From NCBI RefSeq assembly GCF_025465995.1, contig NZ_JANLNY010000006.1, positions 310,001 through 374,000 of the forward strand: a stretch of DNA of 64,000 bases. Direction: 5' to 3'. This DNA comes from Pseudomonas sp. 5P_3.1_Bac2. GTDB taxonomy: Bacteria > Pseudomonadota > Gammaproteobacteria > Pseudomonadales > Pseudomonadaceae. A program made the translations under genes and the position numbers. Below, piece by piece: positions 51,601-61,064 of this stretch (position 1 is its first letter; each line of letters starts with the position of its first letter). The notes under the pieces were generated by a model, which ran no database searches, was not told the origin of the DNA, and worked only from the letters and a program-made list of their open reading frames with translations.

Positions 51601-54198
51601 ATGTCGAGTCTGGCTAATGGAGTGATGTACGTAGACGACTTCGAAAAGTGGTTGAGCGAGCGAGGTCGCTGGCTACAGACAGCAGCAAAGAAACTCATCG
51701 AGCAGAAGCGGCCGCCTAATGCGGAGGAGCTTACCGAGCTAGTGCGCCTCTGCAAGCTAGAGGCTGTCAAGCAGCAGGATCCCGGATTCGCGAGCGTAGC
51801 TCCAGGATCATTCTTTGCAGCGACCGTAAGGCCGGTCGTTAGAGTTGAAGAGGTTAACCAAGTATTTGGTGTCAATGCGATTAAGCCGGGCGCATCTCTT
51901 CAGTTCGGAGCGGGTAGCTTGACCGTGATTTACGGCCAGAATGGCTCGGGGAAGAGTAGTTATGCCCGGTTGCTTAAGCAACTATGCGGATCGCGTTCAA
52001 AGGATGAAATTCGTCCAAACGTCTTCAGCGATGAGCAGCACGCATGTAGTGCGCAATGCCGAATCACTGTTGATGGTATCCCCCGAGATATTAACTGGCA
52101 GCCTAATACCGAACCGCATCCGCAGCTTAAGCAGGCGCAGGTATTTGATTCAAAGGCTGCGTCTCAGTATATGGGGAAAACAGAGTCGAGCTATGAGCCC
52201 AGCAGCATGCGGTTCATCACTCTACTTATTCAGATTTCGGACAAAGTTTCTGCAGAGCTAACATCTGAGAAGGAAAAGCTTGTCAGCTCACTTCCACAGT
52301 TTCCTGAGGATCTGGCAAATACTGCGGAAAAAAGCTGGCTGACTTCTTTGAAGGCTTCGGTATCCGCGGAGAAAATTGAAGCGTATTGCCAATTCCCTAA
52401 AGAGCTGGACGAAGAGCGAATCAAGGCTGAAGGCTTGCTGGCGGAAAAGGATATTGCAGGCAGACTTGTTGCCATTGGAAAAGACAAAGTTGTAACCGAA
52501 AGCATTAAGCAGGCGATGCGCACTCTGAAAGAAGGCCTATCGGACGAGAAAGCTGCTGCGCTATTCAAGTCGAAGAATGATGCAGAGGTAGCCAGGAAGG
52601 CAGCCAATGATGTCGCGCAAAAGGCCTTCGCCAATGCACCTCTTCAGGGGGTCGGTGAAGCTGCCTGGATGCTGATGTGGGAGCAGGCGCGCAACTATTC
52701 AGTTGCTAATGCTTACCCCGGCCACAAGTTCCCAGTGACAGAGGACGGCGCGCACTGCGTGCTATGCCAACAGGTACTTACGGCAGATTCCGCATCACGG
52801 CTTAAGAGTTTCGAATTATTCGTCACTGCCGGCCTCGAGACTGCGGCAAAAACTGCAGAAAGCGCTAATTCAGCTCTTGTAGCGAAGATAGTTCAGTTGC
52901 CGTCCATTGAAGATTGGATTGCGAGGTTGGCTCAGTTGCAGTTCGACGAACCGGTTGCTCGTAGCTGGCATGAGGCGCTGAAAAGCAGGCGTGCTCAGCT
53001 TGCTGAATGTGCTGCTGGATCTGACTTATTGAAATTCGACTGGGAAGCTATTGAGAACGCCTTGGAAAAGCGTACCGCCGACCTGCTTGCAGAGGAGGTC
53101 AGCCTCGCCCAACTGCAGCAAGATGGGAGGCGCCAAGAGTTCGAAATTCGGGTTAAGCAGCTCAAGGCGTTACAGTGGTTATCCGAGAACAAGGCAGCCA
53201 TCCTTGCGGAGCGCCAGCGGCTGGCCTCAGTGGAGCTACTAGACAAAGCTTCACGGTTGACCGCAACCAATGCTCTGACGACCAAACGCAATGAGCTTGC
53301 AAAGACAGAGCTCGATGCTGGATACCAGGCTCGCTTTGTTGCGGAATTGAAAGCACTTGGTGGTAGTCGGTTGCCGGTGGCCCCACAAAGCAAGACTCAA
53401 GGAAAGGGTGTAATCACGTTTGGGCTCACCCTTGTCGGGGCTAGGGGAAATCACTCGCCTGAGGTCGTACTTAGCGAGGGGGAATTGCGGATCGTCGCGT
53501 TAGCCGCATTTCTGGCAGATACCACCGGCTCTAACCAGCTAGCCCCATTCATTTTCGATGACCCGATTTCCTCCTTAGATCAGGATTTCGAAGAGCGGGT
53601 TGTGGCTAGGCTAGTTGAGCTGGCGAAGACCAGGCAGGTCATTATCTTCACGCACCGCCTGTCGCTGATTGCACTGGTCGAATCTGCGCTCAAAAAGCAT
53701 GCGGAGAATCCGGATAACCCGAAGATCAACCACACAGTGCTATCTCTTCGGCGGCTGAATAAAATTGCGGGGATTTTGGCGCAGCACAACTTGCGGGATG
53801 CCAAGCCCGACAAGGCTATTAATGTAATTCGGGATCAGGTTATTCCGCAGCTAAAAAAACTTCAGGCTCAGGCCGATGCGGATGGATATGACCTGGCCGT
53901 GAAGAGTGCCTGCAGTGATTTCCGGATTATCCTTGAGCGAACGGTTGAGTTCATCCTTCTGCACGATGTCGTTGCTCGATTCAGAAGGGATGTCATGACC
54001 AAGGGGAAGTTAAGAGGAGTCGCTAAAGTAACGGCTGTCGATTGCGATTACCTTGACCGGCTGATGACCACTTACTCAGTGTACGAGCACTCACAGGCAG
54101 ATGAACTGCCTCAAGTCCCAGTTGAACTAGACGTTTTCGAGCATGATGTGTTGGAGCTTGTAACGTGGATGGATGAGTTCAAGGGGCGCGCTGTTTAG
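51601..54198 (+). CDS. RloC/PrrC-like anticodon nuclease-type ABC ATPase
   Basis: An 865-residue cytoplasmic protein of the AAA_13 (PrrC/RloC) family: Walker A GQNGSGKS at 112-119, a coiled-coil middle with a zinc-hook-like C386-VL-C389, ABC signature LSEGE at 624-628, Walker B FDDPISSLD at about 652-660 and His685 H-loop. The C-terminal domain shows Arg775-x3-Glu779 and, 55 residues on, His830 (YEHSQ), the order of the R-x3-E...H nuclease triad of PrrC-type tRNases. Such proteins cut tRNA anticodon loops when phage infection or DNA damage is sensed. Codon use is clearly more AT-rich than the neighbours and no restriction genes adjoin it, so it looks horizontally acquired. ATG chosen with GGAG seven bases upstream. 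Confidence 0.82.
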   Translation: MSSLANGVMYVDDFEKWLSERGRWLQTAAKKLIEQKRPPNAEELTELVRLCKLEAVKQQDPGFASVAPGSFFAATVRPVVRVEEVNQVFGVNAIKPGASLQFGAGSLTVIYGQNGSGKSSYARLLKQLCGSRSKDEIRPNVFSDEQHACSAQCRITVDGIPRDINWQPNTEPHPQLKQAQVFDSKAASQYMGKTESSYEPSSMRFITLLIQISDKVSAELTSEKEKLVSSLPQFPEDLANTAEKSWLTSLKASVSAEKIEAYCQFPKELDEERIKAEGLLAEKDIAGRLVAIGKDKVVTESIKQAMRTLKEGLSDEKAAALFKSKNDAEVARKAANDVAQKAFANAPLQGVGEAAWMLMWEQARNYSVANAYPGHKFPVTEDGAHCVLCQQVLTADSASRLKSFELFVTAGLETAAKTAESANSALVAKIVQLPSIEDWIARLAQLQFDEPVARSWHEALKSRRAQLAECAAGSDLLKFDWEAIENALEKRTADLLAEEVSLAQLQQDGRRQEFEIRVKQLKALQWLSENKAAILAERQRLASVELLDKASRLTATNALTTKRNELAKTELDAGYQARFVAELKALGGSRLPVAPQSKTQGKGVITFGLTLVGARGNHSPEVVLSEGELRIVALAAFLADTTGSNQLAPFIFDDPISSLDQDFEERVVARLVELAKTRQVIIFTHRLSLIALVESALKKHAENPDNPKINHTVLSLRRLNKIAGILAQHNLRDAKPDKAINVIRDQVIPQLKKLQAQADADGYDLAVKSACSDFRIILERTVEFILLHDVVARFRRDVMTKGKLRGVAKVTAVDCDYLDRLMTTYSVYEHSQADELPQVPVELDVFEHDVLELVTWMDEFKGRAV

Positions 54199-54211
54199 GG
54201 TATTTGCCGAT

Positions 54212-54243
54212 AGGTGAGCCGTGCCTGTAGTCGAGGCTCACCT
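54212..54243 (+). terminator. Stem-loop after the RloC-like gene
   Basis: Perfect 9-bp arms AGGTGAGCC (54212-54220)/GGCTCACCT (54235-54243), 14-nt loop, no T run. It lies 14 bp past the stop codon and is a plausible weak terminator. Confidence 0.4.
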
Positions 54244-54495
54244 GCTGTGATGGCGAGGCCAAGTTCTAAGCCTCTTGATGATCGGGGTGAATGTCCCGTT
54301 CTGGCCGAAAGCAGACATTCGCCTTGGCGATGCTGCTAAGTTTTTACTCACTATCTACAAAATGTAGATTCGTTCAGCGAAAGGCTCACCGCACATTTGC
54401 CAATAAAATGAGCGAAACAAGGAGCCGCCTTAAAGCGTCTCCTTGATCCCACCTAATATCTATTAGCTCGATTCTTATACTTACTTGTTTAAGCG

Positions 54496-55815
54496 TTACC
54501 GCTTCACCTTCACCCAACCCGTCAACACCGCCGAAATCAATACGCCCACCGTCATAAACACATAGGCCGCACCCGGCGTGCCTGTGGCGCCGATCAGGTA
54601 GCCGACCACCCAAGAGCCGACAAAGGCACCCAGTGCGCCGAAGGCGTTGATGAGGCCGATGGCGCCGCCGAAGACGTTGGCGGGCAGTACCTCGGGGATT
54701 AGCGCGAAGAACGGGCCGTAGGGGGCGTAGAGGGCGGCGCCGGCGAGGGTGAGTAAGGCGAACGAGGCCCAGAAGTGCGAGGCGCCGAGCAGGTAGCTGC
54801 AGAAGAAGGCCAGGGCACCCAGGGCCAGCAGTGGCCAGATAAAGTGTTTGCGCTGCTGCAACTTATCCGAGGCCCAGGACACCGCCAGCATGGTGATCAC
54901 TGCTGCCACATAGGGCACGGCGCTTAGCCAGCCGACGGTGACGATATCGCTGGCGGCGGCCTGTTTGATGATGGTCGGCAGCCACATGATGAAGCCGTAC
55001 ACGCCAATGCTCCAAAAGGCGTGCACCAGGCACAGCTGAATCACGATGGGGCTGGTAAAGGCCTGGCGGTAGTTGCGCACCACTTGCAGGCCTTTTTGCT
55101 CCTCGGCCAGGGTGGCGGCGAGCTGTTGTTTCTCTTGCGCGGTGAGCCAGTCGGCTTGCTCCGGTTTATCCCGTGTGACACGCCACCACACGAAGGCCCA
55201 GAGGATGGCCGGGGCGCCCTCGATCACAAACATTTCCCGCCAGCCCCAGGCTTGGATCAGGTAGCCGGACAGCACCGACATCCACAGCACCGTGATGGGA
55301 TTGCCCAGCACTAAAAAGGTGTTGGCCCGCGAGCGCTCTTTGCGGGTAAACCAGTTGCTGATAAAGATCAGCATCGCCGGCATCACCGCGGCTTCAACAA
55401 TGCCCAGTGATACGCGGATAAACATCAGCATCGGGATATTGGTCACCAGCCCCGTGGCCATGGCGCAAAAGCCCCACAGGATCAGGCTGCAGAACACCAA
55501 TTTGCGCGCACTGTACTTTTGCGCATAGATGGCGCCGGGTACTTGAAAGAAGAAGTAACCGAGGAAGAACAGTGCGCCGATCAGCGACGACATGTTTTTG
55601 CTGATGCCTAAGTCCTGCTCAATGCCGGCGGCACTGGCAAAACCGTAGTTGGCGCGGTCCAGATAGGCGAGGCTGTAGGTGATAAAAATCACCGGGATCA
55701 AGTACCACCAGCGCTTCGGCGCCAACGCGGTATTGGCCTGGGGGCGGGACTGGTTATCGCTGTGCGCTTCGGCAGCGAACACCTGTGGCAGCGGTTGCTG
55801 TTTGGCATAGTTCAT
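54496..55815 (-). CDS. MFS transporter, anion:cation symporter family (sugar-acid uptake)
   Basis: A 439-residue 12-helix transporter of the ACS family (GudP/KguT/ExuT-like): first helix with YSLAYLDRANYGFA and the loop GWREMFVIEGAPAILWAFVWW. This family takes up sugar acids such as gluconate or glucarate. It lies on the minus strand after the gluconate 5-dehydrogenase-like gene (43 bp downstream of it), so gluconate or a keto-gluconate is the likely substrate. Its N-terminal 33 residues are hydrophilic and cytoplasmic. Confidence 0.9.
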   Translation of the reverse strand: MNYAKQQPLPQVFAAEAHSDNQSRPQANTALAPKRWWYLIPVIFITYSLAYLDRANYGFASAAGIEQDLGISKNMSSLIGALFFLGYFFFQVPGAIYAQKYSARKLVFCSLILWGFCAMATGLVTNIPMLMFIRVSLGIVEAAVMPAMLIFISNWFTRKERSRANTFLVLGNPITVLWMSVLSGYLIQAWGWREMFVIEGAPAILWAFVWWRVTRDKPEQADWLTAQEKQQLAATLAEEQKGLQVVRNYRQAFTSPIVIQLCLVHAFWSIGVYGFIMWLPTIIKQAAASDIVTVGWLSAVPYVAAVITMLAVSWASDKLQQRKHFIWPLLALGALAFFCSYLLGASHFWASFALLTLAGAALYAPYGPFFALIPEVLPANVFGGAIGLINAFGALGAFVGSWVVGYLIGATGTPGAAYVFMTVGVLISAVLTGWVKVKR

Positions 55816-55858
55816 AAGGGGCCCTGCTATTGTTTTTGTTAGGCGTAGGTGCAGCGAG

Positions 55859-56632
55859 TTAGACGACGCTGGTTAAGCCGCCGTCGACGAAAAGCGTTTG
55901 GCCATTGATAAAGTCAGACGCGGCAGAGGCGAGGAACACGGCGGCGCCGCAGAGTTCTTCAACCCGGCCCCAGCGTCCGGCCGGGGTGCGCTTGCACAGC
56001 CATTCGGAGAACTCCGGGTTGTCGACCAAAGCTTGGTTCATCTCGGTCGCGAAGTAGCCCGGCGCCAGGCCGTTGGCTTGGATGCCATGGCGCGCCCACT
56101 CAGCACACATGCTTTGCGTGAGCATTTTTACCGCGCCTTTGGAGGCCGCGTAGGGGGCGATGGTCGGCCGGGCCAGTTGGCTTTGCACCGAGCAGATATT
56201 GATGATCTTGCCGCGTTGGCGCTTGATCATATGCCGCGCCACGGCTTGCGAGGTGTGGAACACTCCATCCAGATTGACCCGCATCAGGGCATGCCAGTCG
56301 CTGGCGCAGAAGTCTTCCAGCGGCGCGCGCTTTTGAATGCCGGCGTTGTTCACCAGAATATCGATAGCGCCGTTTTGCGCTTCCAAGTTGTCGATAGCCG
56401 CTTGCAACTGCTCAGGGTTAGTCACGTCGAAAATGGCGGTTTCAGCGTTGATGCCAGCCTCGCGCAGCTGTGCAGCGACGGCCTTGGCTTTTTCAGCATT
56501 ACGATCATTGATCACCACGGTGGCGCCGGCGGCGCCTAATCCACGGGCCAGCTCCAGGCCGATGCCGCGCGACGAACCGGTGATTAATGCTCTGCGCCCG
56601 TCTAATTGGAAACTTGTTGTTGTAAATGACAT
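55859..56632 (-). CDS. idnO: Gluconate 5-dehydrogenase-like short-chain dehydrogenase
   Basis: A 257-residue classical SDR: cofactor motif TGSSRGIG near residue 15-22, NNAG near 94, catalytic Ser plus YAASK (Tyr and Lys) near 154-158. Stretches such as NICSVQSQL, KGAVKMLTQSMCAEWARHGIQ and WLCKRTPAGRWG closely follow E. coli IdnO, which interconverts gluconate and 5-ketogluconate with NADP(H). ATG at 56632 is used because AGGAAG lies just upstream. Operon with the MFS gene; divergent from the LysR gene, which probably regulates both. Confidence 0.88.
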   Translation of the reverse strand: MSFTTTSFQLDGRRALITGSSRGIGLELARGLGAAGATVVINDRNAEKAKAVAAQLREAGINAETAIFDVTNPEQLQAAIDNLEAQNGAIDILVNNAGIQKRAPLEDFCASDWHALMRVNLDGVFHTSQAVARHMIKRQRGKIINICSVQSQLARPTIAPYAASKGAVKMLTQSMCAEWARHGIQANGLAPGYFATEMNQALVDNPEFSEWLCKRTPAGRWGRVEELCGAAVFLASAASDFINGQTLFVDGGLTSVV

Positions 56633-56771
56633 CCTGCACTTCCTAATAGGCTTGTTTCGCATTCGCTATCAACACCACTTCACCGCAGGCCAAAGTTGCT
56701 GTCCAATCGTCATTGATGATCTGGTGATCAAATTTGGTGATCAGCACAGCCGTGGCCCCGAGGAGCAAAGC

Positions 56772-57659
56772 GTGGAAATCAAACACCTGCGGTCGTTCGT
56801 GACTTTGGCCGAGGAACTGCACTTCGGTCGGGCTGCGCAGCGTCTGGCCATTGTCCAACCTGCCTTGAGTGCGCAGATTCGTTTGCTCGAGGAGGAGCTG
56901 GGCGTGCGTTTGTTCGAGCGCAATCGCCACTCGGTGACGCTGACTGAGGTGGGCAAGGTGTTTCTGCCCGAGGCCCGTGGCACCTTGCATCAGGCCGCCC
57001 ACGCGGCGGACGTGGCCAAGGCTTGTGGCCGGGGCGAAATCGGCACGCTGCGCTTGGGCTTTGTCTCCTCGGTATTGCCTGAGCTGTTGCCGACGCTGCT
57101 GCGCGCGGTGCGTGAGCGTTATCCGCTCATCCAGCTGGAGCTCAAGGATTTGCCGGGGCCGGATCAGGCCAGCGCGCTGAAAAAAGGCCAGCTGGATTTT
57201 GGCCTGATGCGCTTGCCTGCGGTGATCCCCGGCATACAGACGCGCAAGCTGTTGCAGGAAGACTTTGTGCTGGCCTTGCCGGCGGGCCATCCGCTGCTGG
57301 AGCATGAAGTGCTGGAGCCGGCCATGTTGCTCGGCACCCCGGTGCTGATCCTGGCCAGGCGCTATGCGCCGGGGCATTACGATCAGATGATGCAGGCGCT
57401 TAACGCCTTAGGTGTGCAGTTGGAGGTGGCGTCGGAGTTGGGCGAGTTCACCACCATGTTGGCGTTGGTCTCGGCGGGGATGGGCATCGGCCTGCTACCG
57501 GCCAATGCAGCCCGTGCGCTGCCGAGTAATGTGCTCGCCAAGGCGCTGCATTTGGGCCAGCACAAGGCCGTGACGGGGCTGGCGTGGGTGGATCTCAACA
57601 ACCCGCTGAAGAGCACCTTGTATGAGTTGATGGCCGAGTTGTTTTTCGAGGCGTCTTGA
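56772..57659 (+). CDS. LysR-family regulator, GTG start
   Basis: A 295-residue LTTR: HTH domain at about 1-60 (FGRAAQRLAIVQPALSAQIRLLEEELG) and a PBP2 effector domain. Start is the GTG at 56772 with AGGAG six bases upstream; the frame stays open far upstream only because it runs antisense over the dehydrogenase gene. Divergent from the gluconate-type dehydrogenase/MFS pair with about 140 bp between, so it is their likely regulator. Confidence 0.9.
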   Translation: MEIKHLRSFVTLAEELHFGRAAQRLAIVQPALSAQIRLLEEELGVRLFERNRHSVTLTEVGKVFLPEARGTLHQAAHAADVAKACGRGEIGTLRLGFVSSVLPELLPTLLRAVRERYPLIQLELKDLPGPDQASALKKGQLDFGLMRLPAVIPGIQTRKLLQEDFVLALPAGHPLLEHEVLEPAMLLGTPVLILARRYAPGHYDQMMQALNALGVQLEVASELGEFTTMLALVSAGMGIGLLPANAARALPSNVLAKALHLGQHKAVTGLAWVDLNNPLKSTLYELMAELFFEAS

Positions 57660-57883
57660 TGGGATGGCTCATCGCGTTAGGCCTGGGTGTGGGCAGTTGC
57701 GGGGGAATTGTGGTGCGGCTGCCAGCGACAGGCTAGCTATTGCGCTGCTCTTGTTCAGCCAGCTTGCAGGGCTCAGGCGCACAAATGTGCCAGCCTCTGG
57801 AGTTGTGAGCGCAAACGGTTTAGCTCGCTCGGCAAAGCCTGTATAAGGCCCAACCAACAGCTGTAGTTAAAGGAATTCTGTTG

Positions 57884-58480
57884 ATGCATCGGTTATGGAT
57901 GCTGCTTTTGTTGGCAGTGCTGGCGGGTTGTTCGACCACGCCGCCGAAGAACGTGAACAATCTCTGCGAGATTTTCCGCGAAAAACCCAAGTGGCATGAG
58001 GCGGCGCTGGCGATGCAAAAGCGCTGGGGCGCGCCGATTCAGGTACCGATGGCGATGATGTATCAGGAATCGTCGTTTAAGCACGATGCCTTGCCGCCGC
58101 GTTATTACTTCCTCGGTTTTATCCCTTGGGGCCGAGTCAGCACGGCCTATGGCTATGCCCAAGCCAAAGACGAGACCTGGGCGGACTACAAGCGTGAGGC
58201 CGGCCGTTGGGGCGCAGATCGCGATGACTTTGCCGATGCCATCGACTTTATGGGTTGGTTTATGGCCAAAACCCGTAAGGTCAACGGCGTATCGCTGTGG
58301 GACGCCTACGCCCAGTACCTCAACTACCACGAGGGCTGGGGTGGCTATCGTAATCGCACTTATGAGGCCAAACCTTGGCTTAAACGCACCTCCCAAGTCG
58401 TCCAGCAGCGCGCCTCGCAGTACGGCGCGCAGTACCGCAGTTGCCAGAACAACCTGCCGAGCAGCGGCTGGTTCTGGTAG
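57884..58480 (+). CDS. Lipoprotein with transglycosylase SLT-like domain
   Basis: A 198-residue outer- or inner-membrane lipoprotein: lipobox LAGC with Cys16. The body has a lysozyme-like pattern: MYQESSFKHDA gives the probable catalytic Glu of lytic transglycosylases, and later YGYAQAKDETWADY and YLNYHEGWGGY resemble SLT family blocks. It may cut peptidoglycan. The ATG at 57884 is preferred to the TTG at 57881. Single gene with its own ribosome site (AAAGGA). Confidence 0.82.
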   Translation: MHRLWMLLLLAVLAGCSTTPPKNVNNLCEIFREKPKWHEAALAMQKRWGAPIQVPMAMMYQESSFKHDALPPRYYFLGFIPWGRVSTAYGYAQAKDETWADYKREAGRWGADRDDFADAIDFMGWFMAKTRKVNGVSLWDAYAQYLNYHEGWGGYRNRTYEAKPWLKRTSQVVQQRASQYGAQYRSCQNNLPSSGWFW

Positions 58481-58533
58481 GCCGATTTGGCTTGCTCGAT
58501 TAGTCAGATTGCTTTGCTGATGTCGCGGGCCAT

Positions 58534-58608
58534 GGTGGATGGATAAAGCGCCAGCTACGCGCCCCGATCAGGTACAGCGTAGGGCGGTCAACGCGCATCT
58601 TGGCCGCC
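58534..58608. repeat. REP-like intergenic elements
   Basis: Contains AGCGCCAGCTACGCGC, shared with 1149-1188, followed by GTAGGGCGGTCAACGCGCAT (58579-58598), the same core as the 206-bp repeats at 34869 and 41411. Confidence 0.7.
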
Positions 58609-58707
58609 GTTTTTGCCTGTTGCTGGGGTTAATGGGGGATGGGTGAAGCGTATCTGGCTGCATCTGCGGTCGGTTATTGCGCTCGGCCTATCTGGGCTGA
58701 CACCTGC

Positions 58708-58736
58708 GATGCAAGCGCCTGTGCGGCGATTGCATC
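58708..58736. repeat. REP-like hairpin GATGCAA...TTGCATC
   Basis: Inverted arms GATGCAA (58708-58714)/TTGCATC (58730-58736) around GCGCC/GGCG. The inner GCAAGCGCCTGTGCGGCGAT also occurs twice in the 141-bp repeats at 61535-61815. Confidence 0.65.
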
Positions 58737-58751
58737 CTACGCCACTGGCAG

Positions 58752-59672
58752 CTAAGGCACTCGGGTGTGCTGACTAGGCTCTGGGCGGCGATCAATGCGT
58801 GCGGCGAAGGCCTTGACGATTCGCTGGCCATAGAGGCCGACGGCCAAGCCGAGGATGATCAATATCACCGCCAGTGCTTTGCTCAGCGGCACGCTTTCCG
58901 CGAACACCAGCACTGAACCAAGCAGACCAAAAATCGGCACCAGCAGCGACAGGGGCGCCACCGTAGACACGGGATAGGTTTTCAGCAGCGAGTTCCACAG
59001 CCAGTAAGCGAACAGGGTGTTGGGATAGACCTGATAGAGGATCGCCAGCACGGTGCTGGCGTCGAGTTGGCTGATCAGCGAGTGGTAGCTGTTGCTACCG
59101 TTTACCGCGTAATCCAGGGCGAACAACGGCAGCGGGGCAAAGGCGCTGGCCCAGACCAAAAAGGCCAGCGGCTGCTGGGTGTTGGCGCGTTTGATGATGA
59201 TATTAGCCATGCTCCAGGCCACAGCTCCGAACAGCACCAAGAGCACGCCGGACAGGCTGACCGAGCCGTCGGTGATGAGGATGATGCACAGCAGCCCACC
59301 CAGGGCTAGCAGCATGCCGAGCAATTGATAGCGGTTGAGCTGTTCTTTGAACAACCAGGCGCCTAGCAGCAGGCTGATAAAGGCGCTGACTTGCAGCACT
59401 AACGACGCGATACCCGCTGAAAGCCCAGCCTTGATGCCTAGGTTGACCACTCCCCACAGACCAATGCCAAACACCAAGCCGTAGCTGATCAGGTATCGCC
59501 ACGGCACCTGAGGCCGGCGAATAAACAACAGCGCGGGGAAGGCGCACAGGCTAAAACGGATGCCGGCCAAGAGCAGCGGATCAACGCTGGCCAAGCTCAG
59601 TTTGATCAGTGAAAAGTTAAAGCCCCAGATGGCGGTGATCAGCACGGCCAAGGCGATGTGTTGGGGTTTCAT
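58752..59672 (-). CDS. EamA/DMT-family transporter
   Basis: A 306-residue drug/metabolite transporter with about ten membrane helices in two EamA repeats. The N-terminal half has WGFNFSLIKLSLASVDPLLLAG and the second half LLAGSVLVFAESVPLSKALAV. Members export amino acids or related metabolites. Minus strand, 14 bp downstream of the MFS gene, so the two are probably co-transcribed under the HxlR regulator. Substrate unknown. Confidence 0.9.
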   Translation of the reverse strand: MKPQHIALAVLITAIWGFNFSLIKLSLASVDPLLLAGIRFSLCAFPALLFIRRPQVPWRYLISYGLVFGIGLWGVVNLGIKAGLSAGIASLVLQVSAFISLLLGAWLFKEQLNRYQLLGMLLALGGLLCIILITDGSVSLSGVLLVLFGAVAWSMANIIIKRANTQQPLAFLVWASAFAPLPLFALDYAVNGSNSYHSLISQLDASTVLAILYQVYPNTLFAYWLWNSLLKTYPVSTVAPLSLLVPIFGLLGSVLVFAESVPLSKALAVILIILGLAVGLYGQRIVKAFAARIDRRPEPSQHTRVP

Positions 59673-59686
59673 TGAGGTTCACCAGA

Positions 59687-60931
59687 TTAACGCGGCACGT
59701 TGGCTTGTTGAGCCGGGTTGGTGGCTTGTTCGTAGCCCCAATACAGCAGCGCCGTGGAGCTGATGGCGGCACCTAACAGGCACACGCTGAGCCAGCCGTA
59801 ATGGGCGTAGATGTAGGTCGAGGCGAGAGCACCCAGGCCGCTGCCCACCGAGTAAAAGACCATATAGGCGCCGACCAAACGACTTTGTGCATCGGGCCGC
59901 GCGGCGAAGATCAGACTTTGGTTGGTGACGTGCACCGCTTGTACGGCAAAGTCGAGCAGCACCACACCAAGTATCAAAGCCAGCAACGAGCTGTGGAGCA
60001 GGGCGCTGGGCAGCCACGACAGCGTTAGCAGCGCCAGGGCGATGCCGGTGCTGCGGTTAGCCTTACCTTGGTCGGCCAGACGCCCAGCGTTGGCAGCCGC
60101 TAGGGCGCCAGCCACACCTGCCAGGCCAAACAGGCCAATCTGGGTGTGCGTGAGCGCTAAAGGCGGTGCGCTCAAAGGCAGCACCATGGCCGTCCACAAC
60201 ACGCTCAGGGCGGCAAAGATCAGCAGGGCATAGATGCCGCGCACGCGTAAGGTGCGCTCAGTGCGGTAAAGCTCAAGCGTCGAACTGAGTAATTGCCAGT
60301 AGCTGCCGTTTGTGCGCGGTGTCTGGATGGCGGGCAAGTTGCGGTAAAGCACTACGGCCATGCCCAGCATCAGCGCGGCAGAGACAAAATAAACGCTGCG
60401 CCAGCCGGCTAAATCCGCCAGTGCTCCGGATACGAAGCGCGCCAGTAGAATCCCCAATACCACGCCGCTGGTGACCCTGCCCACGATGGCGCCGCGTTGC
60501 TCGGTGCTGGCCAAGGACGCCGCGTAGGCCACCAACACCTGCACCACGACTGCCAGCAACCCGACCATCAGCAGTGCCGCCAATAGCAGCGCCCAGTGCT
60601 GGGCAAAGCCCACGGCGCAGAGGGCGATGGCGCCGAGCAGCAATTGGCTGAGGATCAGTTTTTTGCGATTGAGCAGGTCGCCCAGCGGCACAATCAACAG
60701 CAGCCCAACGGCGTAACCAGCCTGGGTAAAGGTCACCACCTGACCAATGACACTGGGGCTGACGTTAAGGCTGCTGGCCATGGACTCCAGCAGTGGCTGG
60801 GCGAAGTACACATTGGCCACCGCTAGGCCACAGGTGATGGCGAACAGCAGCGTTAGCCCGCGGCTCAGCGCTGAGGCGCTAGAGGTGGACGGCGCAGATT
60901 TAGAGGCGGTCTTGTGCGGGATCGGGGCCAT
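59687..60931 (-). CDS. MFS transporter (DHA1-type)
   Basis: A 414-residue 12-helix major facilitator with a Ser/Lys-rich N terminus; first helix FAITCGLAVANVYFAQPLLES is typical of the YnfM/arabinose-efflux group. Loop 2-3 motif GDLLNRKKLILSQ. Divergent from an HxlR gene, with a palindromic operator between, so it is probably a stress- or quinone-induced exporter controlled by that regulator. The frame start ATG at 60931 follows AAGGA-like sequence. Confidence 0.9.
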   Translation of the reverse strand: MAPIPHKTASKSAPSTSSASALSRGLTLLFAITCGLAVANVYFAQPLLESMASSLNVSPSVIGQVVTFTQAGYAVGLLLIVPLGDLLNRKKLILSQLLLGAIALCAVGFAQHWALLLAALLMVGLLAVVVQVLVAYAASLASTEQRGAIVGRVTSGVVLGILLARFVSGALADLAGWRSVYFVSAALMLGMAVVLYRNLPAIQTPRTNGSYWQLLSSTLELYRTERTLRVRGIYALLIFAALSVLWTAMVLPLSAPPLALTHTQIGLFGLAGVAGALAAANAGRLADQGKANRSTGIALALLTLSWLPSALLHSSLLALILGVVLLDFAVQAVHVTNQSLIFAARPDAQSRLVGAYMVFYSVGSGLGALASTYIYAHYGWLSVCLLGAAISSTALLYWGYEQATNPAQQANVPR

Positions 60932-60950
60932 ATTCCTGTCCTTGGAGATT

Positions 60951-60975
60951 CTAGTTTCAAATTGAAACTAGTTTC
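60951..60975. promoter_or_regulatory. Palindromic operator between MFS and HxlR genes
   Basis: 21-bp perfect palindrome at 60951-60971 with half-site CTAGTTTCAA and a central A, overlapping a second palindrome GAAACTAGTTTC (60964-60975). Direct repeats of TAGTTTC result. Located 20 bp upstream of the MFS start codon; HxlR proteins bind such symmetric sites. Confidence 0.75.
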
Positions 60976-61064
60976 TTTTAGCAATTCAATTGCCTCAGTG
61001 CAATGGTTTTAAGAAGATGGCCGCTTTATGGTGTGCGCCCATTAGCGAGCGAGGAGGGAGAGTT

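Noticed and set aside
51353..54495. Possible integrated element around the RloC-like gene
   Set aside because: No integrase, tRNA target, or flanking direct repeats were found; only base composition supports transfer.
56337..56771. Upstream extension of the LysR frame
   Set aside because: Runs antisense over the short-chain dehydrogenase; a GTG at 56772 with AGGAG upstream gives a normal LysR N terminus.
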